From Anodontia alba (Eukaryota; Mollusca; Bivalvia; Lucinida; Lucinidae), in contig OZ024834.1 in the NCBI GenBank assembly GCA_964016985.1, positions 81,855,211 through 81,919,210 on the forward strand: a DNA stretch of 64,000 nucleotides. Reading direction: 5' to 3'. This document shows positions 11,681 to 23,072 of the stretch, piece after piece. A program made the translations under genes and the position numbers. How positions within the stretch are numbered: position 1 is the stretch's first letter; the number at the start of each line of letters is the position of its first letter. The notes beneath the pieces are model-generated. The model had not been told where the DNA came from and ran no database searches. It was given only the letters and a program-made list of their open reading frames with translations.

Positions 11681-12765
11681 AATATTTACCGGATACTCTC
11701 CCTTATCTAGACCTATGACATGTGGAAGGAAAAGTGTCCGAAATCAGATTTATCCAAAATTTCCAATGTACATACTCTACATATAAATGAAATTTCGAGT
11801 CAAAGTGAGATCTGACCGAACCATCCAACCCCGACCCCACCTTTGAATCTGCCACTGCACTCTATCTACAGGTAATGTCCTCAGCTATAGTTAGACTCTT
11901 CTGTTAATAACAGAACGCCCATGAATGCTTTAAAATCAAATTAGTATGCAATTGGGTAGGGGAAATACCCTTAAAAATTAAGCAAAGAGGACATGCTATT
12001 CATCCCAAATGCATGCTGAGCTGAAGTTTCCGTTCTGAGGGATTGTGCTTTTGCTTATTTTAAAATTGCCCCTCTTACACAAATGTAGTGTATACGTACC
12101 CTATTTATAAGGTAACGAGTAGATGGGTAGTGCACCAATCAATTTTTCGGCAAATCATACAGGCTAAAGGGACCATTCAAAGTTGCATCACATCCGACAT
12201 CATAAAAGTATGCAAACAAATCGTTGAGCCTCTCTCTCTCTCTGTTAGAAAGGACAATGTGGCACTCCCGAGTTCATTGTAATTGAGCTTATCTTGCTCT
12301 GTCTTTTATAGGTCCTACTAATCATCCCATGACAGCCCTTGCACTAAATTATTTCATTGTATTTATTAATCAAATACTGAAATTACACCATGGTATTAGT
12401 TTTATGTATCAAAATTTATTTTTGTGAAAGTTTAAGACATTAACCCGACTTCAAGCGCTTATCTCTGGATGCCTGAACACCAAGATTCAAAATGACGCTA
12501 AAATATAGCAAAGAGACCAACGGTATAAGTTGATAGTCTATTAAAAATATGTTAAAACTTAAAATTACATCTTATATTCAAGTTTATGTATTCAAAATAC
12601 ATGTAAGTATATAGGTATCCTCACATACTATCCATAACACAAACAGACCCTCCTGCTTTCACACCCAGGTCTTGGGACCCAGGGAAGGCGTTGTTTTTTT
12701 TTTGTTGTTGTTTTTTTTAATTTTTTTTTTTTCTTTTCTTTTTTTAAGCTTTTTAGTAAAATACA

Positions 12766-12979
12766 TTAACCCTTGTCCTGCTGAACCCGGATATACCCCG
12801 CATTTGCAAACAGTGTAGATCCAGATCAGTTGGCTTCTGAAGAAGCCAACTGATCTGGATCTGCACTGTTTGCCATTAAGTATTTGAATTTATAGCAACA
12901 ATCTGGATCAAGTAATCTGATTGGCTGAAAATTAGAAGTAGGCGTGGCATTTTAATTTATTCAACAGGACAAGGCTTAA
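12766..12979 (+). mobile_element. piggyBac-like TTAA MITE, family A copy 1
   Basis: The ends TTAACCCTTGTCCTGCTGAA and TTCAACAGGACAAGGCTTAA are near-perfect inverted repeats including TTAA, the piggyBac target. Inside is a long hairpin: CAAACAGTGTAGATCCAGAT ... TTGGCTTC/GAAGCCAA ... ATCTGGATCTGCACTGTTTG. The element is non-coding. Other copies are at 47880-48082, 58457-58668 and 60525-60726. The superfamily is inferred from TTAA plus CCC/GGG ends. Confidence 0.8.
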
Positions 12980-13149
12980 CAAATCCATGAATATATGAAG
13001 TGTATCTAATTTATTTAACATTTTAGTGTTTCTGTTTTTACTTATCATTACCATTTTTTTTCCGGAATGATGCGTATCTTAATGTAGCGTAAAGACAGAC
13101 AATATCACCTGAAAACTTATTTTTGTAAGTTCAGTTCAATTCTGTCGGA

Positions 13150-13470
13150 GGGGGGATATATGATTGGCCCCCTTTTTTCAACAAAAAGTATATGAATGGC
13201 CCAATTTTCCTGGATTCCTGTGTGAAAGGCCCAGTTTTTCTGACATCCTGGTATATGCACATATTTTTCGTTCAGAGATTTTTCGAGGCTGCTTATCCTC
13301 TTGGTATTACATGAATTGACTGTGATATTTGTGTAATAACCAGCAAAAAATGGGTACAACAAGTCAAAGGGCAGTATATGAATAGGTCAATATTTTGGAT
13401 GATCAAGTATATGAATGGGTCTGTTTTTTCGAAGGCCAGGTATATGAATGGGGTAGGTTTTGAAATACTG
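13150..13470. repeat. Degenerate short repeat containing GTATATGAATGG
   Basis: The phrase GTATATGAATGG (or close variants) recurs at about 13189, 13377, 13409 and 13440, with CAGTTTTTC/CAATTTTCC between. The minus-strand frames it creates have a repetitive NWAFHTG/NWAIHIL pattern and are not convincing protein. Confidence 0.5.
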
Positions 13471-14133
13471 GCTCGCACACCCGTACCAAAATTACCCCTA
13501 AGTTACACCCCCTCCCCACCCCCCCACACCCCGAGATATATAATGAGCAGAAGGCCGGTAATAAAACAGTAGTTTCATTTTTTCTTTCATTACGCTACAT
13601 TTTATAGATATGTTAATGTAATGATTTTGTTTTGACATGCATGTGACTTTTTCAATTCTTTTCTTTCTTATCTTTTCTTTTTTTCTCTCTATCAGTTGTA
13701 GTATAAAGTTATTTAAAAGATACATGACAATACATATTGCAGTCCATACTGCACGTAGTACCCAGTTAACAGTTGCACACAACAACTTCTCAGCGTTGTT
13801 ACTTTGTCACTACGTCATGATGTCACAACGAGGTGGAAACGATATTGTTAGGATATGGTGTGTTTACGGAGTTAAATGATAATTGAGCGCGACCTAAACA
13901 ATGTTTGTCTAAACAGCGGCTGAAATAAGGGTCCGGACTTGAGATCTGTCTCTTTATCTCTGAGTAGCTTTTGTTTCGGTAAAATCCCAGTATTCCAGTA
14001 CCAAACTATATTATGACCATTTTTTATTCGGTGTTATGTTGGAACGCCGAAATATTAGACTCGTCATATGAAACAATAACTCAGGAGTGATTTGCCTACA
14101 AGAAAACATATGAAGACTTAGGAATTTATGAGA

Positions 14134-14446
14134 AGTTTAAAACTAATAACAATTTTAAATCAAACACAAGTCATCAATATAAATTCTCTGTTTATTAAGA
14201 TGAAGACAGGTATTACAAAGCTATCATTTTCAATCTAAAACACATATTTTATGGCAAATATACATGTACTTTGATGCCCTTGGGTGCAAACGTTTATATA
14301 AGTTTTAAACATAATATTTTAAATCAAATACAAGCCATCAATATAAATTCTCTGTTTATTAAGATGAAGACACGTAGTAAAAAGTATTCTTGTCCATCTA
14401 AAACACATATTTTATGGTAAATATGCATATAAATACTTTGATGCCA
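14134..14446. repeat. ~167-bp tandem duplication
   Basis: Two diverged units share ATATAAATTCTCTGTTTATT, AAGATGAAGACA and AAACACATATTTTATGG in the same order. The first unit starts near 14134 and the second near 14301. The duplication is non-coding. Confidence 0.8.
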
Positions 14447-15248
14447 TGTGGTGCCCTGGGATGATTTGTAGACTCTAGGACCAGTCTTTTATTGTCTGTT
14501 TTGTGTGTATTGTTTGATGTTGTCTTTTCTCTGTCTCCATGTGTTCATATAGTCTTGTGTTATTTCCTGAATTCTGTAACGTTGAAATCTCCCGTAAACT
14601 TCAAGAACAACTGGTCTGATGGCAGTGATGGTGAGGAGACTGGTTGAAAACGAGGGAAAATAAGTGAAATTGGGCTTATCGATACTTACAATTGCCGCTG
14701 TCTTGTCACTGCTGTCAGAGTGAACCCTGGTGCTGTTTATTATGGTCGCCATATAACATATTTAATAATATAAAAAATTAGCTGGGATTATTTCATTCCC
14801 GGAAACAATTTTGAGTTGATGTCTTTTTTCGCGCGCGTTTGTCGGGCGCAGAAGACTCACAATTCACGAGCACCGGAAATTACTAAAACTCTGCGCGAAA
14901 AAACAGGACTGCGAAACAGTGAAAGAAACCAAATGTGCACCACGTAGACCAACGCACTTTCTGCCAAATGTTTAGAATAAAATGATGAATGATTACCTTT
15001 TCATTCAAATATGCGTTGAATTTATCCTCCTGACAGGCCTGAAATATTACCCTAATGGAGTGTGGTGGGGGTACCGAACCCCCATTTGACTCAAACTTTG
15101 TGAATTTCATGAAAAAAAAAGTAGGCTAAATCTCATAAATTTTGGATACTGTATTAACCTTAAATATTCGCTTACCTTGATTAAACTTTCCAAAACTGAG
15201 ACATTCCCAGGATTTTGGGGGAACAAGGGGTAGGGGTGGGGGTCCATT

Positions 15249-15348
15249 CCCAGCAGGCGCACAACATCAAAATGACGTCGTACCAACGTCGATGCGACGT
15301 GACATCGACGTTGATACGACGTCATTTTAACGTTGTGTTCCCACTGGG
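15249..15348. repeat. CCCAGTGGGCACA foldback element copy
   Basis: It begins CCCAGCAGGCGCACAACATC and ends with its inverted form GTTGTGTTCCCACTGGG. The middle is a palindromic run of ACGTCG/CGACGT steps (GACGTCGTACCAACGTCGAT). Related copies are at 42481-42585 and 62859-62949, with a part at 33309-33375. Confidence 0.75.
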
Positions 15349-15654
15349 TTTATTTCATGAGAACAAGAGAACAAAAGTCTAAAACTGAAGGAAACCAGGG
15401 CTGGACCCAGAAGGTCTGAAGACGGGGGGGGGGGGCGGGGGCGGAGGGGCATTGACAGCCGAAGGCATGTATTGAGCGGCGTAAGCCGCGAGAGGGGGAG
15501 AGTATGAAAGGGGGTTTCCCCTCTTTTAAGGGGGTCCGGGGGCCTCCCCCGGGAAATTTTTAAAATTGGATTGCCTGAGAGTGCATTTCCATACTATTTT
15601 CAAGTCATTTTCATTAATCTTGCAAGCTGATTTTATTTTTTTTTCTGTCAATTT

Positions 15655-15890
15655 CAGGAGATCGCGGGTTCGCAAACTGCTGGCGCAACATTCTTTTGTG
15701 GGATCATTCTCTCCCTCCCGCTGATTCAAGAAGGGCAGTTGTCAGTTTCTGGCAAAAGAATGTATACTCGCGGTACTGGTTAACCACTTTTGTATAAGCC
15801 TGCCCAGGAAGTGAGGTTATGTAAATTGACTGGCTAAAAAAAAATAACCTAAATAGTGTTGACTGGGCCGTAAAACTCCAAAACAAATAA
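15655..15890 (+). mobile_element. Diverged, partly truncated SINE copy
   Basis: It retains the B-box-like region (GATCGCGGGTTCGC), the body GATTCAAGAAGGGCAGTTGTC and the tail TTGACTGGGCCGTAAAAC. The A-box side is not recognisable. Confidence 0.7.
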
Positions 15891-16426
15891 AATCTTCTGT
15901 CTTATATGTAGGTAATTTCTAAGCTGCAAAAATAATTTCGGCTAGTTTGATAATTACCAGTGCTAGCCATGCAGAATCCTGGATAACCTACCTGTTCCTT
16001 CAGCCACCACACCCACACTAATATATATGGATTGGGTGGGGTAGGGATAAAGGGGGTGGCAAATTCTATGCCCCCCACCCCCCACAACCAACCCACCGAA
16101 CGCCAAAAAAAAAAATCATTATTCTGCAATGCTGGTAGGGGGGAGCATGTGCCCCTTTTGCCCACCCCTGGAGGCAATAAAAAATAAATAGTTCCTGGCC
16201 ATAAGGAAACCTGTTTTATACCTTTGCGAACATCAAAGGCGCAGATCAGCCTGTTGTATCTGCGTAGTCTGATCAGCGCCTTCATTTCCTGTTCACTGCT
16301 TAGATGGTATAACGTATCCAGTTTTTCAAGACTCTTGTTTTTCTCTGCAGCTGCGTAGTCTGATCTATTTCATACCTGGTTGTAACTCCAAAGACAGCGT
16401 TTCTCGTGATGAGGCTAAATGAATAA

Positions 16427-16620
16427 ATTAACACTTAGCTCTATGGGTAACCTTTTTAGCAGACAACATTTTGAATTTTTTTTTTTATTATTTTTTTCTT
16501 ATATTTCTCAGAAAACAGGGTTTTAACTGAGACAATTTGCATGAAATGTCAAATCTTGTTTAAAGGGCAAAATAAGATAAATGTCACCAATTTGTCGACT
16601 GTTGAATTAGCAGAGAGAGT
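16427..16620. repeat. GCAGACGAC-type foldback MITE, diverged
   Basis: The pattern TTAACACTTAGC ... TTTAGCAGACAACATTTTG ... AGAAAACAGGGTTTT ... ATGCATGAAATGTC-like core ... TTTGTCGACTGTTGAATTAG matches cleaner copies at 37196-37440 and 63700-63885. Confidence 0.5.
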
Positions 16621-17605
16621 AGTTAGGATTAAAATCTCCTCGAAAACAAATTAATAGAACGCTTCGAACAACAAAATAAAACCGTTTCTACCCATACATG
16701 TACATTATCTAGATTAAAAGAAGATGTAAGATGTGAAATCATGTATTTATAAGACAGAAGCCTGTGTAACTGACCATATGCTACCTATCAGCAGGGCAAT
16801 ATTAACAAGTTATTGACAAATCACAGCATGCCATTTACTAATGGCTCTTTCATTATCATTTATGAACTCCCTGTTTTCTGGAAATCACAGGTATCTGGGT
16901 AGCTTATGCATAAGAGTGTAATATCGAAAAATACCGGGGGCAAGGTATGACTGGCGGTCGCTTCGAGGGGTGGGGGGGGTAGGGTGGCATGCGCCCCTTT
17001 TGCCCACCCCTGGATCCGGGCCTGGGAACGTGGAACAAAGACAGTTTTGGGAACAGGGAACATATAATCAAGATTTCCAAAAAGCAAATACGTGGGTCTG
17101 GGGTCTGGATGGGGTTTATTGATAAGAGAATAATGGCCATTATTTTATACAGATTAGAGAAATACTGATAAGACAAAAGTTTAAAATATAAAGAATAATT
17201 TGAAAATTTTAAAGAATTGCAGAAAAGAATTGTTAAGAGAAAACTGATAAAGCATAAAACAAGCCTAAACATGTTATCAAATTGTGATAGACGGCTCCTC
17301 CTGCATTCTAGAAATTCAAACTTTTCTGTGGAGAAAACCCATTGGACACGACTTGACAAGAGCATACATGAATCCTCAGTTGAAACGAGTCCCCACACAC
17401 TTTTGAAAAGGGTATACATGAATTTTACCCTCAGTTCACAAAACCATACACCACCCACCACCAGCCAGGTGCAAGTTCTAAAGTTTAGAGAGCTGGAGAG
17501 AACTGTAATAAAAGCACCGCAAGCATAATACCCCGCCATAGCAATTATTTGTTTATGTATTAAAGTTACCATTGCGAAAATGTCTGGAAAGAAAATGACG
17601 GAGGA

Positions 17606-17687
17606 ACAGATAACAATCCTAAACCAGATCTTGATAATATCAATGGACAGATAACAATCCTAAAGCAGATCTTGATAATATCAATGC
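17606..17687 (+). repeat. 41-bp exact-like tandem duplication
   Basis: ACAGATAACAATCCTAAA...CAGATCTTGATAATATCAAT occurs twice back to back, with one visible difference (CC/GC after AAA). It looks recent. Confidence 0.8.
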
Positions 17688-17929
17688 ACAGAGCAAATTT
17701 GGTTAAAAGGCCTTGTTATTTACTCAAGTTATCATCCAGAAACGAAAATATGGGCGTGTATCGGGGGCAGATATCTCCGTAAAACTGACGAAATTTGCCC
17801 ATTAGCAATCCCAAACAGTTTCGAATTCCTAGATTTGGTGGTTTTGATATATACTGCGTTTATGTCAGAGTTCTAATAAATCAAAATGTCCGATCTTGGT
17901 TGCAGTTCATGAATTCATTAGGTTACATA

Positions 17930-18105
17930 TTTCCCTTCTGCTGATTCAAGAAAGGCAGTAGTCAGTTTCTGGCGAAATAATATGAAAAAAAAAAAAACAA
18001 AAAACTGGTTAATCGCTAAGAAGTTTAGTCTGCCCAGGAAAAATGTGGCTAAGTAAACTGACCGGCTCGGCATTAATGGATTGACTGGGCCGTAAAACCT
18101 CCACT
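17930..18105 (+). mobile_element. 5'-truncated SINE copy
   Basis: Only the 3' half is present: CTGATTCAAGAAAGGCAG, GTCAGTTTCTGGCGAAA, and the tail TTGACTGGGCCGTAAAACC. An A-rich run interrupts it near 17985. Confidence 0.7.
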
Positions 18106-18339
18106 CAGTCTGGGACAGGTATGTGAAATGTATGCTTCTGAGTAGTCCCTCTAAATAAGTCGCTTATCTAGATATGTTTTCGGTGTGAAATAAGCAAGAA
18201 AATCCCAGTGATAAAACGGAACAAAATCTCCTCCGACATTGAAAAGTTCGAAATCTGCGGGTGCGTTGCATAGGAGGGAGGGATGAGGTGGGAGAGGGTG
18301 GAAGCAAGGAATTGAAAAGTTAGAAACCTGCTGGGATGT

Positions 18340-18400
18340 GTGTGTGTGGGGGGGGGGGGGGGGGGGGGCGGGGTGGGGGGGTGGTCGGTAGGGGCGGGGT
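18340..18400. repeat. (GT)n followed by long poly-G tract
   Basis: GTGTGTGT runs into more than 20 consecutive G, then further G-runs. Together with the (C)n(CA)n tract at 18705-18764 it forms mirror-image strands bordering the assembly gap. Confidence 0.85.
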
Positions 18401-18729
18401 GGGCTCTTGCTAGTCAGTTTGGTACCGATGCTTCAAGCATTGCGAAACATACCCTAAACAATGTTCTTGAAATATTACACACTGACGCCCGCTTTACTGT
18501 GTTCTCTTAAAAAAGTAATCCTTTTCACTGTTTAACACGAAAAAGTAACCCTTTCCTATAGACTTAAGAGAATATATTTATTAGCTTCGACTCAATAATA
18601 TGCAAAGGTATATCTAAGTTCAGAAAACTGGGAGAAAGATAAAACTACCTATCAGGTCGTTTCGAGTAAATATACAATAGGCACCAGCTTTTATTTTACC
18701 GATTCCCCCCCCCCCCCCCCGCCCCCCCC

Positions 18730-18760
<31 letters not shown>

Positions 18761-18767
18761 CCTAATC

Positions 18768-18967
18768 NNNNNNNNNNNNNNNNNNNNNNNNNNNNNNNNN
18801 NNNNNNNNNNNNNNNNNNNNNNNNNNNNNNNNNNNNNNNNNNNNNNNNNNNNNNNNNNNNNNNNNNNNNNNNNNNNNNNNNNNNNNNNNNNNNNNNNNNN
18901 NNNNNNNNNNNNNNNNNNNNNNNNNNNNNNNNNNNNNNNNNNNNNNNNNNNNNNNNNNNNNNNNNNN
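18768..18967. other. Assembly gap (200 N)
   Basis: Exactly 200 N, preceded by a poly-C/(CA)n tract at 18705-18764. The length is a conventional placeholder, so the true size is unknown. Any reading frame spanning it is artefactual. Confidence 0.98.
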
Positions 18968-19404
18968 TGTTGAAGTTTGTTTAAATCTTAAATTATATAT
19001 ATGGGCTAAATTTTTACTGATTAGAGAATTCCAGACCCCGTCCCCACTCACCCACCCATCCATCCAGACCCTTATGTAAATCCACTCCTCTGGAATCCTC
19101 CTTATTTAAGAGACAATTTTCAAGACGTTTTATGTGAAAACAAAACAAAACTAATGTCGGCTTATTTCGTCCAGTATGTATATAGTATAGTAACACGTTA
19201 CGTAGGGATTTAAAAGGTGGGTGTTGAAAGACGGTAGGTGTTGTAAGAAGATGGTTGTTGTTGAGAGTTGACCCTTATAGTGGAGGTTCCACTGCAGATT
19301 TTTGCCGATCATAGCAAACTTTTGTAAAAGTCAGTATAGCATTAAGTGATTACAATTTAGCTTGACTAGAATGAGTATCTTACCCTGACAGCGGCAAGTG
19401 ATTT

Positions 19405-19585
19405 TGCAGTAGACGACATTCACAATTTGTTTTTATTTTTCACAGAAAATAAGACTTGACAGTTCATGTGAATCATCTGCCCTAGCAGATGATTCACATG
19501 AAATGTCAAGTCTTATTTACTCTTAAACAACACAAAAAAAATCAGAATGTCGTCTGCTATAGTTGTGATTGGCGCTTTAAGTGTT
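19405..19585. repeat. GCAGACGAC-type MITE with ~33-bp hairpin
   Basis: GCAGTAGACGACATTC and GAATGTCGTCTGCTATAG are inverted. Between them AATAAGACTTGACA...TCATGTGAATCATCTG folds back on CAGATGATTCACATGAAATG...TCAAGTCTTATT (19449-19519) with almost no mismatch. The element ends in GGCGCTTTAAGTGTTAG. Sister copies are at 20551-20775 and 39540-39735. Confidence 0.75.
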
Positions 19586-19999
19586 AGGTTAAATATCAAA
19601 GGATACAATCGAAGACTTTTAAAGCCATGTTTTCAGCTTTCTCTTTTGCTGGACTGTTTTTCACTGATTTTTGCTGTTGACTTGTTTGATGTTTCTCAGC
19701 CAATGTAGATATTGTATTTGCAAATTAGGTAAATATCTTGGTGACACACTGGCGCAGTTGTAAATGTCATTTTCTAGCTATCATTAGGATCAATTCCCCT
19801 GTTCGACTTCCCTAACTAGGAGGATTATCTCTTCTCAAACCATCGTAAATTGACACTGGGAGCAGTGAGGCAATTTCAGAACGATCTGAGCATTATCGTG
19901 GTAAAAGAGTTCTTATGGCATATGCGGGCAACGAATGCCCTGATCAGCCTGATCTGGGCGTTCGTTGCCCGCTTACGGAATCACTTGATCTGTAGAATA

Positions 20000-20161
20000 C
20001 AGTCTAACCTGTGTTAAGCAAGCACCTCTGGGAAAACCAAAAGGTGTTTGCTTAATATAGACAACTTTACACCTATTCGACTTTAAAGGGTCTAAAAATG
20101 GCCTGTAAATAGAGGAGATTACTTAATGACATTGAGGTTGTCTTTAAGACAGGTTTGACTG
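20000..20161. mobile_element. Tc1/pogo-like MITE
   Basis: The left end CAGTCTAACCTGTGTTAAGC and the right end (reverse complement) CAGTCAAACCTGTCTTAAAG are inverted, the left one preceded by TA. CAGTC-type ends beside TA are typical of pogo/Tigger-like elements. At 162 bp it has no coding room. Confidence 0.6.
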
Positions 20162-20550
20162 TCTATTGACGAACCTTTTAGACCTTGGCCAGACTGTGCG
20201 GATGCGCAGTCTAACAGGGATCTCCCCTGTTTAGTGTATCTACACAATAGCCCTTTTCCCAAATGGCGACTCGTTTTTGCTACAGGGTATAAATGTGAAT
20301 TTAAGGTAACCTTTATCAACATGAGAGTCCTTCCAAGCGAAAAACAGGAGACCTTAATGCACAGGAGACCTGTGCAATCTGATAAATGCATTCATTGTTC
20401 TGTTATAGGGTATTTTTAAGCTGCATGATATGTCATATGTTAGCGTACAAGAAATAAGATAATCAGATTCCAGCGATCATAGCGATGGATGCCTGATATT
20501 AGACATTTGTTTTCTCTTGGCACGTCACACCATTTTATTCATAAGTCTTA

Positions 20551-20775
20551 ATCTTCTAACCGCTAATCGTAATTGCAGCAGACGACCATTTTATTATTAT
20601 TATTATTATTATTATTAAGAGAAAATAAGGCCTGATATTGCACGTGAATCGTCTGCCTAGCAGATGATTTACGTGAAATGTCGTCCTATGTTTCTCTGAA
20701 TAATAATAATAATAATAACAATAATAAACAGAATGCCGTCTACTATAATTTTGCTTAGCGCTTTAAGGGCTAATG
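20551..20775. repeat. GCAGACGAC-type MITE carrying (TTA)n/(TAA)n in its arms
   Basis: GCAGCAGACGACCATTTTATT(ATT)n pairs with (AAT)nAACAGAATGCCGTCTACT. The central hairpin is CACGTGAATCGTCTGCC/AGCAGATGATTTACGTG. It ends in GCGCTTTAAGGGCTAA. The trinucleotide run is present on both arms, so it expanded within the foldback. Confidence 0.7.
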
Positions 20776-21264
20776 CAACTGCAAGAGACAATATAGCCTT
20801 AATGTTGTCATTATATACCAGTGATAAGATTCGTTGTAAGAAACAAGATCTAGTGGCAATAGTTTTAAGTCAGTTATGCCGAGTGGACTCTTCTACCACA
20901 ACTCTTTGAACAGGTCAGTTTCCTGTATAAGGGGTGTCTGGTTAGTTTTTATCATTATTAACAGCAATAGTCAGTCGCCAACCTTCTGAAATAGATTGAG
21001 GAAGCAGCTGTCATTCACTCTGAGGCCCGATTTAATACTGTCGTACAATCAGAATTATGAGTAGGCAGCATAAGAGTGAAAATACAACCAGTAGATGAAA
21101 TGGGAATGTGTGAGTAGACAAAATGGGAAAAAAAATGTCAAAATAGCGCACGAAATATTAATAGACAAAACGGAAATAGACGCAATGGTTGAAAACCCGT
21201 CTTTGCATACACTGCTATCATTTGCCACGATTATCCAAGCAATGTCTTATTTTAGTCCAGTAAG

Positions 21265-21528
21265 TCATGCAATACATGTACTACCATGCAATGCATGTAC
21301 TGCCATACAATGCATGTACTGCCACACAATGCATGTACTGCCATACAATGCATGTACTGCCACACAATGCATGTACTGCCATACAATGCATGTACTGCCA
21401 TACAATGCATGTACTGCCACATAATGCATGTACTACCATGCATTGCATGTACTGCCATACAATGCATGCACTGCCACACAATGCATGTACTGCCATACAA
21501 TGCATGTACTGCCATGCATGCATGTAAT
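21265..21528. repeat. 19-bp minisatellite, ~13-14 copies
   Basis: The unit TGCCATACAATGCATGTAC is repeated with C/T and A/G variants (CCACACAATG, CCATGCAATG). As 19 is not a multiple of 3 and the unit lacks stops in most phases, long open frames appear on both strands; these are not evidence of coding. Confidence 0.95.
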
Positions 21529-21839
21529 GTCAGAAAACGTACCTTCGGACATGTGCATCCAGTGAAGATTATGATCGGTCTGTGCATTCTCGCAGTCAAA
21601 TCAGAATCTTCCCTGGGTGCTCTTCCCAAGGGTGCAAAGTTTCTTCATGCGGACAGTGGGGACCCTGACAAGAATACGCAGATAAGTTTGTTTTCGCTCA
21701 ATATCGTGTTAACAAATGACTCGTCTTTAATCAAAGTTTATTTTATACAGGTGCGGTTTCAGAGAGGTTTGGGGGGGTCTAGTCGAACCCCCTTTTGACT
21801 CAAAATTTCATTTTCATAGGACAAATTTGGGATAGGGCC

Positions 21840-22055
21840 TACCATATTAACCCGAAATATTCACATCCCCTACTCTTTACCTCATACTTCCCTTCAACAA
21901 GTCCATTTTACTACAAGTTATGAATGTGTGTAAAATTGCTGGATGAGTGGCAAACAGTGTAGACCCTGATCAGACGCTGCATTCTGCAGCGTCTGATCTG
22001 GGTCTATATTGTTTGCTCAGGCCTGTCTGTCCGAATACGTAGAGTAAGTACGGTA
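21840..22055. mobile_element. TACCRTATTTAC-ended MITE
   Basis: It starts TACCATATTAACCCGAAATA and ends GTAGAGTAAGTACGGTA (inverted). It contains the hairpin CAAACAGTGTAGACCCTGAT ... GCGTCTGATCTGGGTCTATA and the phrase CTCAGGCCTGTCTGTCCGAA shared with sister copies. Confidence 0.7.
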
Positions 22056-22414
22056 ATCTGATTAAATCGACCCCACTCTGAAATCCTCCTGGGTCCGCCC
22101 CTGTTATATGCACATTGATACTGACTATTTCGTTAGTTTTCAACTCGACTGACGCCAAAATTGAGGTTTTGATTAGTATCTCTTGAATTAATAAATGGAT
22201 TTGATCATTTTTATGTACACATTGATATTGACTAAATCCAGGTAAGGACTGAAAATATGATTTGACTAGTTTCCAACAGAGTTATGGCTCACGATTGAGG
22301 TTTTGCTTGACTTCGTGGATTTAAAAACTTTTATACACTTTGTTATTGACCAGAACTAGGTTGAAATAGAACACAGGTCCATATTGTTACTTTTCGACGG
22401 AGATTGATTGACAT

Positions 22415-22418
22415 CCGA
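22415..22418. other. Target-site duplication (left), CCGA
   Basis: CCGA precedes the left LTR and CCGA follows the right LTR at 31006-31009. A 4-bp duplication is compatible with retroviral-type integration. It shows the element inserted as a unit. Confidence 0.85.
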
Positions 22419-23028
22419 TGTAATGTCTCATGAGGATTGTCTACTCATGTCCTGCTAACTTGGGGAATTAGCGAGAGGTTAATGACATGATGACATTACT
22501 TAATAAATGAAAAATAACTTTTAATAACAATTTCTTCACTTTATTATATATATGATAGTTCTATAGTTAAGGTTCTTCAAGTTCTTATAACAATACTATT
22601 TTATTAAACACAATAATTTAAGATGTTACAGTCCAAAATATATAATGATGTTCTCCTATGAAGCTTCAAGATCTTACTGCTTTTTTCTCTCTCAAACCAC
22701 GCTCTTCTTATTCACAAATTGATACAAGATAAGGCTACTATGTTTCCAGTGAATACTTTCCCAGGGTCAGTAGGGAGGTCAGAGTTAGTTCAGGAAAACT
22801 GATGAATCAGGTATGCTGCTTTACAAATATGGAAGAAGGGGTTCCTGGCTGGGAACCATCCTCTGACGGGGAACCATACAGAATGTTATCAACATGTGTG
22901 GGAAATAAGATAAAAATCAAAATGACCTTAAACTCTGGTAGGAGGGGAAACGGGGTTAGGCGGGAAACAGCACACATGAAACTAATTGGATGCAGAGGAG
23001 TGGGAAATATATATATCAATATATTACA
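22419..23028 (-). repeat. 3' LTR
   Basis: It is 610 bp, TG...CA, and differs from the other LTR only at 22840. On the minus strand AATAAA occurs in TATAATAAAGTG (about 22533-22544) and in GTTTAATAAAATAG (about 22592), candidate polyadenylation signals. Small open frames here recur identically in both LTRs and are not genes. Confidence 0.95.
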
Positions 23029-23072
23029 TCCCCCACAGAAAAATAATATATCCCCCACAGAAAATAGTATAG
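23029..23072 (-). other. Duplicated polypurine tract
   Basis: Directly before the 3' LTR, on the minus strand, is GTGGGGGA. A 22-bp unit (plus strand TCCCCCACAGAAAA...) is present twice in tandem, 23029-23050 and 23051-23072, differing near its end (AATAATATA against TAGTATAG). The polypurine tract primes plus-strand DNA synthesis in reverse transcription. Confidence 0.8.

Noticed and set aside
13117..13785. Several overlapping minus-strand frames with PFIYL/NWAIHI-type repeats
   Set aside because: They follow the degenerate GTATATGAATGG repeat and do not look like a folded protein.
16904..17572. 222-codon minus-strand open frame
   Set aside because: Composition is unremarkable, with no recognisable domain or splice structure, and part of it crosses repeat-like CCACCCC sequence; chance opening is likely.
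18620..19063. Open frame spanning the N run
   Set aside because: It consists of gap placeholder and poly-C/(CA)n translation, not real sequence.
21265..21528. CRISPR-like repeat/spacer array
   Set aside because: Units are contiguous with no unique spacers and the context is eukaryotic; it is a minisatellite.
21252..21798. Overlapping long open frames on both strands with a repeated HTMHVLPYNACTA-type peptide
   Set aside because: They are produced by a 19-bp minisatellite lacking stops; both strands are equally open and there is no start context or domain.
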